Source: Pelomonas sp. Root405
Lineage (GTDB): Bacteria > Pseudomonadota > Gammaproteobacteria > Burkholderiales > Burkholderiaceae_C
Direction of reading: 5' to 3'
Length of the DNA stretch: 64,000 nucleotides
NCBI RefSeq assembly: GCF_001425165.1
Contig: NZ_LMDU01000013.1
Span: forward strand, 409,315-473,314
The position numbers were made by a program, and so were the translations under genes. The notes beneath the pieces are model-generated. The model was not told where the DNA came from, made no database searches, and saw only the letters and a list, made by a program, of their open reading frames with translations. Below are positions 9,285 to 17,680 of the stretch, one piece after another (positions within the stretch are counted from its first letter, which is position 1; each line of letters begins with the position of its first letter).

Positions 9285-10508
9285 GTGCCTCACACCCTTG
9301 CCAAGCTCGCCATCTCGCTATGCCTGACCGTCGGCTGCGGTCAGGCGCTGGCCGCCCGCCTGGTCATCTGGATGGTGGGCGACGACAAGACGCCACGCGT
9401 GATGCAGCCAGCCGTCGAGGCGTACCGCGCCCGCCACCCCGGCGTGGTCATCGAAGTGCGGGACGTGCCCTGGGCCGACGCGATGACCAAATACTCCGCG
9501 GCGCTGGCCAGCAAGCGGGGCCCCGATCTCGTCACCGGCAGCACGTCCTACGCCATCGCGCTCGGTGCCAAGGGCGCACTGGTCGACCTGAACGAGGCCG
9601 CGCCCGATCTCGCCCAGCAGTTGGAGCAACACGCCAACCCCGGCGCGCTGCGGGCCATCCGCAGTGCTGACGGCCGGCTCTATGGCGCACCCTTCGACAT
9701 GCACGTGCAGCTGCAGTACTACCGCAGCGATCTGGCTGCGAACGCGCCTGCCGATTGGGAGGGTTTCATGGGCTCGGCCCGCGCTTTGCGCACGCAAGGC
9801 CACGGGTTTGCGCAGCAGTGGGGCAACACAAGCTGGCTGGGCTTCTATCCTTATCTGCGCCAAGCCGGCGGTGCGGTCTATGACGCGACTTGTAGCCGCG
9901 CCGTCATCGACACTCCGGAAGCGACGCGCGCGCTGACCTACTACGCCCGTCTGTACCGCGAGCTCAAGGCGCCCACCGATGGCTGGCCCGACGCCGACGG
10001 CGGCCTGGCGAGTGGCGCCTACGGCCTGATGCAGTCGGGCACCTGGCTGCTGTCGCGCATGGACATGGTGCACAAATCGCTGGTGGGCAAGTGGGCCGCC
10101 GCGCCGCTGCCGACCGGCCCAACGGGCAAGCGCACGGCGGTGCTGGGGGGCACGGTGCTGGCCATCACGCGCTTCTCGCCTAACCGCGCCCTCGCGCTCG
10201 ACTTCATGCGCACCGTCTACCAGCCCGAGGTCACGCGGCGCATGGCCGAGGCGGCGCTGCAGCACGGCGGCATGTGGCTGCCCTCGGGCCGGCAGGACCA
10301 GATCGCCAGCCTGCCCCTGCCCTTTCGCGAGGCGCTGCTCACCCAATTGGCCGACGCCGAGGGCCCGCCGCCCTGCCCGGCCTGGATGCGGCAGGACTAC
10401 ATCGTCACGCGCGCCGTGCAGCGCGTCGTGCTCGCGGGTGGCGATGCGCAGACCGAGCTTAGCCGCGCCGCTGCCGTGATGAATCGCGCGCTGGGGGTCT
10501 CCCGATGA
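9285..10508 (+). CDS. Sugar ABC transporter substrate-binding protein
   Basis: A 407-residue periplasmic binding protein of the family-1 extracellular solute-binding type (maltose/oligosaccharide class). A signal peptide of about 23 residues ends GQALA. The mature protein begins RLVIWMVGDDKTPRVMQPAVEAYRARHPG, the usual first strand and helix of this fold. The start is GTG without a strong ribosome site; no better in-frame start precedes the signal peptide. Its stop overlaps the first permease start as ATGA. As first gene of a five- or six-gene operon with mannan/glucan enzymes, it probably binds manno- or gluco-oligosaccharides; the exact ligand cannot be read from sequence. Confidence 0.88.
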   Translation: MPHTLAKLAISLCLTVGCGQALAARLVIWMVGDDKTPRVMQPAVEAYRARHPGVVIEVRDVPWADAMTKYSAALASKRGPDLVTGSTSYAIALGAKGALVDLNEAAPDLAQQLEQHANPGALRAIRSADGRLYGAPFDMHVQLQYYRSDLAANAPADWEGFMGSARALRTQGHGFAQQWGNTSWLGFYPYLRQAGGAVYDATCSRAVIDTPEATRALTYYARLYRELKAPTDGWPDADGGLASGAYGLMQSGTWLLSRMDMVHKSLVGKWAAAPLPTGPTGKRTAVLGGTVLAITRFSPNRALALDFMRTVYQPEVTRRMAEAALQHGGMWLPSGRQDQIASLPLPFREALLTQLADAEGPPPCPAWMRQDYIVTRAVQRVVLAGGDAQTELSRAAAVMNRALGVSR

Positions 10509-11389
10509 TCTGGCGCCGCCACGGCCGCGACATCCTGCTGGTCGCTCCCTTCTTCGCCCTCTTCGGCCTCTTTGTCGCCTGGCCTGTACTGCGGTCGGCC
10601 TGGCTGAGCTTCACCGACTACCACGCCACCGACGAGCCGGTCTTCGTGGGCTTGCGCAACTACGCCGAACTTTTCGCCGACGAGCGCTTCTGGACCGCGC
10701 TGGGCAACACCACCGCCTACATGGCCTCGGTGTCGATCATCGCAGTGCTGCTTGGCTTGGTGCTGGCGCTGAACTTCGGCAGCAACTCGCGCCTGCACCA
10801 ATGGGTACGTGTGGCGTTCTTCCTGCCTGCCGTCGCCGGCGGCGTGGGTGCCATCTCGGCCTGGAAGTGGCTGGCCAACTCCGAAGCCTATGGTCTCTTC
10901 AACAGCATCCGCGCCGCATTCGGCCTGGACCCGGCGCGCTTCCTCGGCGACCCGCAATGGACGCTGCCGATGCTGGTGCTCGTCGGCGTGTGGTCGGTGC
11001 TCGGCTACAACCTCGTCATCTTCGTGGCCGGGCTGCGCGCCATTCCCGAAGAGCTGTACCAGGCCGCGCGCCTGGATGGCGCCTCGCCCTGGCAGCAACT
11101 GCAGCACATCACGCTGCCCAACCTGCGGCCGACGCTGGTCTACGTCAGCGTGACCGGCATGGTGGCCAGCTTCCAGGTTTTCTACGAGCCGTATTTGCTC
11201 TACGGCGCGGTCGATACGCTGGGCGGCCCGCTGGACTCGGCGTTGATGCTGGTCACCTACCTCTTCGACCGCGGCTTCCGACACCTCGACCTGGGCCTGG
11301 CTTCGGCCGCCGCCTGGGTGCTCACGACCATCCTGTTCGGCCTGACCTGGCTGAACCTGAAGTTCATCGGCAGGGAGGGCATGCGATGA
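10505..11389 (+). CDS. Sugar ABC transporter permease (MalF/UgpA type)
   Basis: A 294-residue inner-membrane permease with six hydrophobic segments, the first at about residues 11-32 (LLVAPFFALFGLFVAWPV). The cytoplasmic EAA loop that docks the ATPase is near residue 190: EELYQAARLDGAS followed by ITLPNLRP. It overlaps both neighbours by four bases (ATGA), so translation is probably coupled. With the next gene it forms the heterodimeric channel. No ATPase gene occurs in this operon or window, so a shared MsmX/MalK-like ATPase from elsewhere must energise it. Confidence 0.93.
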   Translation: MIWRRHGRDILLVAPFFALFGLFVAWPVLRSAWLSFTDYHATDEPVFVGLRNYAELFADERFWTALGNTTAYMASVSIIAVLLGLVLALNFGSNSRLHQWVRVAFFLPAVAGGVGAISAWKWLANSEAYGLFNSIRAAFGLDPARFLGDPQWTLPMLVLVGVWSVLGYNLVIFVAGLRAIPEELYQAARLDGASPWQQLQHITLPNLRPTLVYVSVTGMVASFQVFYEPYLLYGAVDTLGGPLDSALMLVTYLFDRGFRHLDLGLASAAAWVLTTILFGLTWLNLKFIGREGMR

Positions 11390-12264
11390 AGTGGGCCGCA
11401 TGGCTGCGCGCGCCGCTGTGGCTGCTGGTGCCGGCCATGCTGCTGCCCTATTACTGGATGGCAGTCGGCGCCTTCAAGACAGTGGCCGAGCTGCTGCGCC
11501 AGCCGCCCACGCTGTGGCCGGCCGCGCCCACCTGGCGCAATTTCTTCAACCCCGACTGGGCCGGCACCACGGCCGACCCCGACAAGCTTGCCGGCATCCT
11601 GCAGGTCAGCGTCGAAGGTCATGGCTTCCTGCGCTTCTATGCCAACAGCCTGCTCGTCACCGTCGTCGTCACGGTGGTCAGCTTGCTGGCCGCGTCGCTG
11701 GTCGCCTTCGTGCTGACCAAGAAGCCCTTTCCCGGCAGCCGCTGGCTGTTCCGCGCGCTGCTCGTGTCCATGATGCTGCCATGGGAAGTCACCATCGTGC
11801 CCAACTTCGTCACGGTGGCGCAGCTAGGCTGGATCAACTCCTACGCCGCGCTGCTGGTGCCCGGTCTTGCCAAGGCCTTCGTCGTCTTTTATTTCCGCCA
11901 GGTCATGCTCAGCGTGCCCGACGAACTCGTCAGCGCCGCGACGCTGGACGGCGCCGGCACGCTGCGCATCTGGTGGAGCGTCGTGCTGCCCATGCTGCGG
12001 CCGGCGCTGGCGGCCATCGCCATTCCGGTGGCGGTGGGTGAATGGAACAACTTCCTGTGGCCGCTGCTCGTCGTCAACGACGCAGCCACGCTGACCCTGC
12101 CGTTGCAGCTGGGCAAGATGGCCGGCGACCTGAGCTTCAACCCGCAGTCGGCCGCCGTGCTGATGGCCGGCTCGCTGCTCGCATCGCTGCCGGCCATCGT
12201 GCTGTTCCTGGTCTTCCAGAAGCAGTTCGTCGCCGGCCTGCAGGCCGGCGCCACAAAAGGTTGA
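11386..12264 (+). CDS. Sugar ABC transporter permease (MalG/UgpE type)
   Basis: A 292-residue second permease subunit. The first membrane segment (LWLLVPAMLLPYYWMAVGAF) is followed by a long periplasmic region and five further segments. The EAA loop reads DELVSAATLDGAGTLRIWWSVVLPMLRP near residue 185. The start at ATGA overlapping the previous stop is clear; the open frame extends further upstream only as a shadow of the first permease gene. MalG-type subunits pair with the MalF-type subunit to form the transmembrane path. Confidence 0.93.
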   Translation: MKWAAWLRAPLWLLVPAMLLPYYWMAVGAFKTVAELLRQPPTLWPAAPTWRNFFNPDWAGTTADPDKLAGILQVSVEGHGFLRFYANSLLVTVVVTVVSLLAASLVAFVLTKKPFPGSRWLFRALLVSMMLPWEVTIVPNFVTVAQLGWINSYAALLVPGLAKAFVVFYFRQVMLSVPDELVSAATLDGAGTLRIWWSVVLPMLRPALAAIAIPVAVGEWNNFLWPLLVVNDAATLTLPLQLGKMAGDLSFNPQSAAVLMAGSLLASLPAIVLFLVFQKQFVAGLQAGATKG

Positions 12265-12265
12265 C

Positions 12266-14431
12266 ATGAACTGGTTGAAAGGATTTGCGTTGTCTTTGTC
12301 TTTGATGTTGCCGGCAACCGGACAGGCCGATGCGCGACTGCAGCGCGTCATGCAACGACTGGAGGCCGGTGAGGCGATCACCGTTGCCGGCATCGGCGGC
12401 TCGATCACCACGGGCTACGCCGCCCAGCCGCCGCGGGAACGCGGCTGGGCCGCGCTGCTGGCCAAGTCGCTCGGCCCCAAGGTGAGGCTGGTCAACGCAG
12501 GCGTCAGTGGCACCGACTCTGCAGCCGCGGTTCAGAGGCTGCAGGCGCACGTGCTGGACAAGTCGCCCGACCTGGTCATCGTCGAGTTCGGCGTCAACGA
12601 CCAATGGCTGGACGCAACCGTGCGCAGCAGCAGCTTTGAGGCCATCCTGCGCCGCCTACTGACGGCGAAGAAGCCACCCGCCGTCGTCGTGCTGGGCCTG
12701 ACCCAGCAAGGCAACCAGGCGCGTGACGCGGTCGATTTGCAGCTCAAGCTCGCCGCGCACTACGGCCTGTCGGCGCTGGACTTCGGCCGCTGGATGCAGG
12801 CCCGCGTCGATGCGGGCGAAGACCGCTGGGCGTCGCTCTACGACGAGCCTGTGCACCCCAATGCGACTGGTCACCAGCGCATCGCACTGGCCCTGGCCGA
12901 GATGCTGCGCGCCGCTGCCCGTGCGACGACCGCCGCAACCGCGGCGCTGCCGGAACCGCTGAACGGCCACGCCCATGAATTCACGCGCCTGCTGGGGGGG
13001 GACACGCTCAAGCCCTATCAGTCGCACGGCTTCGAGCGCGGCGGCGAGGTCCATCCCGAGTGGGTTGGCCAGCAGCCCGGCTGGGTGACGAAAGCCGACA
13101 GCGCCGAAGCCCGCTTCCTCGTCTACGGCAGCGAGGTCGCCGTCTTCCATGCCGAAAGCGAGCACTACCGCAACCTTGAAGCCCGCGTGGACGACGGCCC
13201 CTGGGTCACCTTGCAAGGCCATGTGCCCGAGCGCAAGGGCTATCTCGGCTGGCACTACCGCGTCGTCGGCCGCGACCTCGAACCTACCGCGCACCTGCTG
13301 CAGGTGCGCATGAAGCAGGACGAGTGGGCCGGCAGCGGCCGCACAGCCAGCCTGCTGGCCGTCATGTCGGCCGGCCTGTATCCGCGCGAGCTGCGTCCCA
13401 GCGACTTCGTGCGCGAGGCGCCCACCAACCGCATGGGCCTCATCCCTGCCGACGATCCCAGGCTGCGCTGGGTGGGCCGCGTCGGCAGCGGTGCGCTGCC
13501 CGCGTCCAAGCTGCTGGCCTGGAGCGGCAGTGAACTCCGTGCGCGCTTTACCGGCCGCGAGCTGAGCCTGGAGTTCTCGTCCACGCACTGGGGCACCAGC
13601 CACTTCAGTGTCGAGATCGATGGCCGCGTGCGCCCGCTGGCGGTGCCGGGCCAGGCATTGACTGTGTGGCGGCTGCGCGAGCCGCTGGCCGATGGCGAGC
13701 ACACGCTGCGCCTCATCAAGCGCACCGAAGGCTCGATGGCCGAGGTGTCCTTGCACGGCCTGCGCCTGGCCGAGGACGCAAGGCTGCTCGACCCGCCGCT
13801 GGCCCGCCCGCTGAAGCTGGCCTTCTACGGCGACTCCATCACCGCGGGAGCATGCAACGGCGATGTCGGCGACGACCAGTACGACGACCTCTACCCCCAC
13901 GACGGCACGCGTGCCTATGGCGCGGTGACCGCCGAGCGCCTAGGCGCGGACTATGTTGGCATCGCCGTCAGCGGCATCGGCATCACGGCCACCTGGCATG
14001 ACCTGCTGATGCCCGACGTGTGGACGCGAGTCGCGCCGCGCAAGGACGCGGCCATCGCGCCACCCGACCCGCGCGCACCGGATGTCGTGCTGCTCAACCT
14101 GGGACAGAACGACCACGGCTTTCCGGCGTCCAAGGGTCAGCCCATCGCGGCCGACTTCGGCGCGCGCTACCTCGCCTTCGTGCGTCAGCTCCGCGGCCGC
14201 TATCCCAACGCCAGGCTCGTGCTGCTGATGGGCGGCATGTCCGCGCCCCGCGAGCAGCCTGCCATCCCGCGCGCCGTGACCGGCGCGGTACAGGCGCTGC
14301 GTGACGAGGGCGACGCCAAGGTGTGGAGTTACCGCTTCGAGGCTTTTGCGTGGGCCCATCCGCGCATCGACGTGCATGCCCAGATGGCCGATGAGCTGAC
14401 GCGCTTCCTGAAAGACGAGGTACTCAAATGA
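12266..14431 (+). CDS. Double SGNH-hydrolase esterase (second half CE2-like)
   Basis: A 721-residue protein with two serine-esterase modules. A signal peptide (about 23 residues) leads into SGNH module 1: the nucleophile Ser46 is in GGSITTG, the Asn motif is GVNDQW, and the final block is YDEPVHPN with His197. Residues about 385-510 form a beta-sandwich-like region (WVGRVGSG, LLAWSGSELRARFTG), followed by SGNH module 2 with Ser524 in YGDSITAG, an LGQNDHG block and a terminal IDVHAQMADE. Jelly-roll plus SGNH is the architecture of family CE2 acetyl esterases, several of which deacetylate glucomannan. It begins one base after the second permease stop, within an operon of mannan/glucan genes. 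A tract of eight G (12994-13001) lies in the linker. Confidence 0.82.
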   Translation: MNWLKGFALSLSLMLPATGQADARLQRVMQRLEAGEAITVAGIGGSITTGYAAQPPRERGWAALLAKSLGPKVRLVNAGVSGTDSAAAVQRLQAHVLDKSPDLVIVEFGVNDQWLDATVRSSSFEAILRRLLTAKKPPAVVVLGLTQQGNQARDAVDLQLKLAAHYGLSALDFGRWMQARVDAGEDRWASLYDEPVHPNATGHQRIALALAEMLRAAARATTAATAALPEPLNGHAHEFTRLLGGDTLKPYQSHGFERGGEVHPEWVGQQPGWVTKADSAEARFLVYGSEVAVFHAESEHYRNLEARVDDGPWVTLQGHVPERKGYLGWHYRVVGRDLEPTAHLLQVRMKQDEWAGSGRTASLLAVMSAGLYPRELRPSDFVREAPTNRMGLIPADDPRLRWVGRVGSGALPASKLLAWSGSELRARFTGRELSLEFSSTHWGTSHFSVEIDGRVRPLAVPGQALTVWRLREPLADGEHTLRLIKRTEGSMAEVSLHGLRLAEDARLLDPPLARPLKLAFYGDSITAGACNGDVGDDQYDDLYPHDGTRAYGAVTAERLGADYVGIAVSGIGITATWHDLLMPDVWTRVAPRKDAAIAPPDPRAPDVVLLNLGQNDHGFPASKGQPIAADFGARYLAFVRQLRGRYPNARLVLLMGGMSAPREQPAIPRAVTGAVQALRDEGDAKVWSYRFEAFAWAHPRIDVHAQMADELTRFLKDEVLK

Positions 14432-15588
14432 AGCTTTCCGGCCTTGGCCGCCTGCGCATGCTGTTCAACCCTGCGCTGCTGGTTTCGCTGCTCGCCGCAT
14501 GTGGCGGTGGCGGCGGTGGCGCGACCGCCGCCACCGCGCCCGCTGCCGCCGACCCCTGGGCCGCCTACCCGACCATGCCGGCTGGCACGCTCCCGGGCGC
14601 CTCGGCCCAGGCTCGCGCGGCCGCTGCGGCGCTGGCGGGCGGCATCAACTTCGGCAACATGCTGGAGGCACCCACCGAGGGCGCCTGGGGCCTGCGGGTG
14701 GAGGACGAATTCATCGCGCTCGTCGGCCAGGGCGGCAGCGCCGCCGCGGGCCACGTCATCAAGGCGGTGCGCTTGCCGGTGCGCTGGAGCAACCACGCCA
14801 GCCCCGACGCCGCCGCCACCATCGATGCAGCCTTCATGAGCCGGGTCGAGAGTATCGTCAACCGCCTGTTGGCGCGCGGTGTCACCGTGGTGCTGAACAT
14901 GCACCACTACCACCAGCTCGACGGCGACGCCGCCGAGGCGGGCGAGGCCAGCGTCGCTGGCGACGTAGTGCAGTTGCGCTTCCTGGCGATGTGGCGGCAG
15001 ATCGCCGAGCGCTTCGCGGCCGCGGGGCCCGGCCTGGTGTTCGAGCTCTACAACGAGCCGCACAACAAGCTCGAAGCTGACTGGAACACCTTGGCCTCGC
15101 GCGCTCTTCGCGTGGTGCGGGCCAGCAACCCCAGCCGCGTCGTCATGATCGGCCCGGTGCAGTGGAACAGCCCGTGGGCGCTGTCCAGGCTGCAACTGCC
15201 GGCCGACGCCAACCTGCTGCTGACCGTCCACCACTACGAGCCCTTCGCCTTCACGCACCAGGGCGCCGAATGGGTCAACCCGTCGCCGCCGGTTGGCGTG
15301 GACTGCTGCGACGCGACCCAACTGGCCAAGATCCGCGAAGGCCTGGACCTCGCCGCCAACGAGGCCAAGCGCCTGGGCTACCCAGTCGTGGTCGGCGAGT
15401 TCGGCGCCTACAGCCGCGCAGCGCCGGCGGCCCGCGTGCGTTATCTGCAGACCATGCGTGCCGAGATGGCCAGCCGCCAGCTGTCCTGGATGTACTGGGA
15501 GCTGGCCTCGGGCTTCGGCCTCTATGACCCTCAGGCCCATGCCTGGCGGACCGACCTCGTGCGGGCGCTGTACGGCGCCACGCCCTGA
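14428..15588 (+). CDS. GH5 glycoside hydrolase lipoprotein (cellulase/mannanase type)
   Basis: A 386-residue secreted GH5 TIM-barrel enzyme. A lipobox (SLLAAC) followed by a glycine run predicts acylation at Cys28 and membrane anchoring. Catalytic residues are visible: acid/base Glu210 in FELYNEPH and nucleophile Glu324 in VVGEFGAYS. GGINFGNMLEAP near residue 70 and the MHHYHQL segment are typical GH5 strands. The start overlaps the esterase stop (ATGA). It resembles bacterial endoglucanase-like GH5 enzymes; cellulose, glucomannan or mannan are all possible substrates, and the locus favours glucomannan or mannan. Confidence 0.9.
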   Translation: MKLSGLGRLRMLFNPALLVSLLAACGGGGGGATAATAPAAADPWAAYPTMPAGTLPGASAQARAAAAALAGGINFGNMLEAPTEGAWGLRVEDEFIALVGQGGSAAAGHVIKAVRLPVRWSNHASPDAAATIDAAFMSRVESIVNRLLARGVTVVLNMHHYHQLDGDAAEAGEASVAGDVVQLRFLAMWRQIAERFAAAGPGLVFELYNEPHNKLEADWNTLASRALRVVRASNPSRVVMIGPVQWNSPWALSRLQLPADANLLLTVHHYEPFAFTHQGAEWVNPSPPVGVDCCDATQLAKIREGLDLAANEAKRLGYPVVVGEFGAYSRAAPAARVRYLQTMRAEMASRQLSWMYWELASGFGLYDPQAHAWRTDLVRALYGATP

Positions 15589-15609
15589 CCCCTTTTGAGG
15601 AGACCACCC

Positions 15610-16635
15610 ATGAAACTGCTCATTGGCGCCATGCTGCTGCTGGCCGCGGCCACCGCCCAGGCCGCTCCGCTCGAATGGCGCGGCATCAGCCTGTCCAGCG
15701 CCGAATGGGGCGAGAAGCTGCCCTTCCCCGGCGTCTACGGCAAAGACTTCGTCTATCCGACGGTGGCCAGCACGGCCTACTACCAGGCCAAGGGCATGAA
15801 CCTGATGCGCATCGCCTTCCGATGGGAACGCCTGCAGCCGACATTGAACGGAGAGTTCGACCCGACCGAGCTGGCCCGCCTGCGGGAGTTCGTCGACGGC
15901 ACCACTGCGCGCGGCCTGCACGTGCTGCTGGACCCGCACAACTACGCCGCCTACAAGGAGGTGCATGTCGGCAAGCCCGAGGTGCCCATCGCCGCCTTCG
16001 CCGACTTCTGGCGCCGGCTGGCACTTCAGTTCAAGGGCAATGCCAAGGTGCAGTTCGGCCTCGTCAACGAGCCGCGCAACATGCCGACCGAAACGTGGGC
16101 CAACGCGGCCCAGGCGGCCGTCGATGCCATCCGCAAGACGGGCGCCACCAACCTCATCACCCTGCCCGGGAACGGCTACACCGGCGCCTGGAGCTGGTTC
16201 GAAAGCAAGTGGTACGGCACGCCCAACGCCGATGTGATGGGCCGCGTGCGCGACCCGCTGGACAACATGGTGTTCGAGGTGCACCAGTACCTGGACAAGG
16301 ATGGCTCGGGCACGCACACCGAATGCGTCAGTCCCACCATCGGCGTCGAGCGGCTGCAGCGCTTCACCGCCTGGCTCAAGGCCAACAAGAAGCGCGCCCT
16401 GCTGGGCGAACTGGGCGGCGGCGCCAATGCCGTCTGCGAGCAGGCCGTGACGGGCGCGCTCAAGCACCTGCAGGCGAATACCGACGTCTGGACGGGCTGG
16501 CTGTGGTGGGCGGGCGGCCCGACCTGGGGCGACTATTTCCTGTCGCTGGAGCCCGGCAAGGACGGCAAGGACAAGCCGCAGATGCGTTGGCTGGCGCCTT
16601 TCCTCAGCCCGGCAATTGCAGTTCGACGTCCTTGA
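15610..16635 (+). CDS. GH5 endoglucanase-like glycoside hydrolase
   Basis: A 341-residue secreted GH5 enzyme with an 18-residue signal peptide (ending TAQA). The mature start PLEWRGISLSSAEWGE, acid/base Glu154 in GLVNEPRN, nucleophile Glu267 in LLGELGGG and the C-terminal WWAGGPTWGDYFLSLEP are the pattern of subfamily GH5_5-type endo-beta-1,4-glucanases. GAGGAG precedes the ATG by eight bases. It is the last gene of the ABC/esterase/GH5 operon, 21 bp after the previous stop. Its 3' end overlaps the convergent dehydrogenase gene by 32 bp. Specificity (cellulose versus glucomannan) is not decidable from sequence alone. Confidence 0.9.
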   Translation: MKLLIGAMLLLAAATAQAAPLEWRGISLSSAEWGEKLPFPGVYGKDFVYPTVASTAYYQAKGMNLMRIAFRWERLQPTLNGEFDPTELARLREFVDGTTARGLHVLLDPHNYAAYKEVHVGKPEVPIAAFADFWRRLALQFKGNAKVQFGLVNEPRNMPTETWANAAQAAVDAIRKTGATNLITLPGNGYTGAWSWFESKWYGTPNADVMGRVRDPLDNMVFEVHQYLDKDGSGTHTECVSPTIGVERLQRFTAWLKANKKRALLGELGGGANAVCEQAVTGALKHLQANTDVWTGWLWWAGGPTWGDYFLSLEPGKDGKDKPQMRWLAPFLSPAIAVRRP

Positions 16636-17587
16636 GCGACTGCAGGAAATCCTTGGCCTCAAAGGCCTCGCCCAGTGCCAGCGCACCGCTGAGCTTGAAG
16701 GAGGGTTGCAGCATGCGCTCGGCCGCCTCGACCACCAGCGGTGCCGACAGCGCGTAGATGTCCTGGCCGCGCGCGATGGCCTTCCTGTCGCCGGCCTGGA
16801 CGACCATCTCGAATCGTTGCGCCGAGCGCCCCTGAGCATCGCTGGCCGTGGGGGGCGGCGTCGCGGTGTCGCGGATCTCCTGCAGTGAGGACAAGGTGAG
16901 CCACGAGCGCAGGTTCTTCACGTCAAGGTGTCGGGCAATGGTGATGACCTCGCTGAACGGCAGTTCCACCACCGCTTGTTCGCCATGCCCGCTACCGAAT
17001 ACCCATGCCTGCTGGGCCGCGGGGGTCGGCATGCGCACCAGTTGGCCGTCCTGCAGCACGACGCGCGGTACCTGGTTGCGCTCGCCGGTCTTGCGAGTCC
17101 CCTCAGTGGGCCACCAGTGGTCCAGCGCGATGGCGACGCCCAGCTCGCTCACCGGGCCGCCGAACGCGAGCGCGCTGGCCAGCAGGTCCGCGAGCCCGCC
17201 ATAAAAGCCGGCGGCCGGGATCACGGCCACGCCAGCCGCTCGGGCGCGCGCATCGAAGTCCTCGAACACGGCCCGCGCGCTGGCTTGCTCGGCCGCCACG
17301 TCGATATAGCCGCAGCGCATCCGCAAAGCCGCCTCGATGACCGGTGCAGCCGTGTCGAGAAACGGACCGGCGCAGTTGATGACAACGCCGCAGCCCTTCA
17401 GCGCTTCATCCAACGCGCCCGCATCGTCGACGGCCGCTACCCGCCCCTGCACGCCCGCAGGAAGGCGGGACGCGTCCCGGCCTATGGCCACCACCGTCAA
17501 CCCTCGGCTCAACGCCTCGTCGACGACGAATCGCCCGGTGTGCCCGCCCGCGCCATAAACCGCAACGGCCTTGCCAATTTGCTTCAT
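16604..17587 (-). CDS. Saccharopine dehydrogenase-like NAD(P)-binding oxidoreductase
   Basis: A 327-residue protein with an N-terminal Rossmann fold (VYGAGGHTGRFV at about residues 9-20) and the saccharopine-dehydrogenase/trans-acting enoyl reductase layout, including GCGVVINCAGPF near residue 75 and RCGYIDVAAEQ. The substrate is unknown; relatives act on lipids, polyketides or amino-acid adducts. AAAGGA lies five bases before the chosen ATG, and no coding signature precedes it. It is divergent from a TetR regulator gene across a 93-bp gap with two operator-like palindromes, so TetR control is strongly suggested. Its 3' end overlaps the GH5 gene. Confidence 0.85.
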   Translation of the reverse strand: MKQIGKAVAVYGAGGHTGRFVVDEALSRGLTVVAIGRDASRLPAGVQGRVAAVDDAGALDEALKGCGVVINCAGPFLDTAAPVIEAALRMRCGYIDVAAEQASARAVFEDFDARARAAGVAVIPAAGFYGGLADLLASALAFGGPVSELGVAIALDHWWPTEGTRKTGERNQVPRVVLQDGQLVRMPTPAAQQAWVFGSGHGEQAVVELPFSEVITIARHLDVKNLRSWLTLSSLQEIRDTATPPPTASDAQGRSAQRFEMVVQAGDRKAIARGQDIYALSAPLVVEAAERMLQPSFKLSGALALGEAFEAKDFLQSLKDVELQLPG

Positions 17588-17601
17588 ATCAATCCTTTCA
17601 A

Positions 17602-17651
17602 ACGATACAGACCTGTCTGTTCTTTGAACGATACAGAATGGTCTGTATCGT
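17602..17651. promoter_or_regulatory. Paired TetR operators between the dehydrogenase and tetR genes
   Basis: Two sites lie 26 bp apart. Site 2 (17628-17651) is a perfect palindrome, ACGATACAGA-N4-TCTGTATCGT. Site 1 (17602-17625) has the identical left arm ACGATACAGA-N4 and a partly degenerate right arm beginning TCTGT. They sit 15 and 30 bp from the two divergent starts, ideal for repression of both genes by the adjacent TetR protein. Confidence 0.82.
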
Positions 17652-17680
17652 GTCAACATTGAATCAAGCGGGATAAAGAC

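Noticed and set aside
14329..16839. Long minus-strand open frame opposite the two GH5 genes
   Set aside because: Crosses three real genes, has no signature and no ribosome site; composition is that of an antisense shadow.
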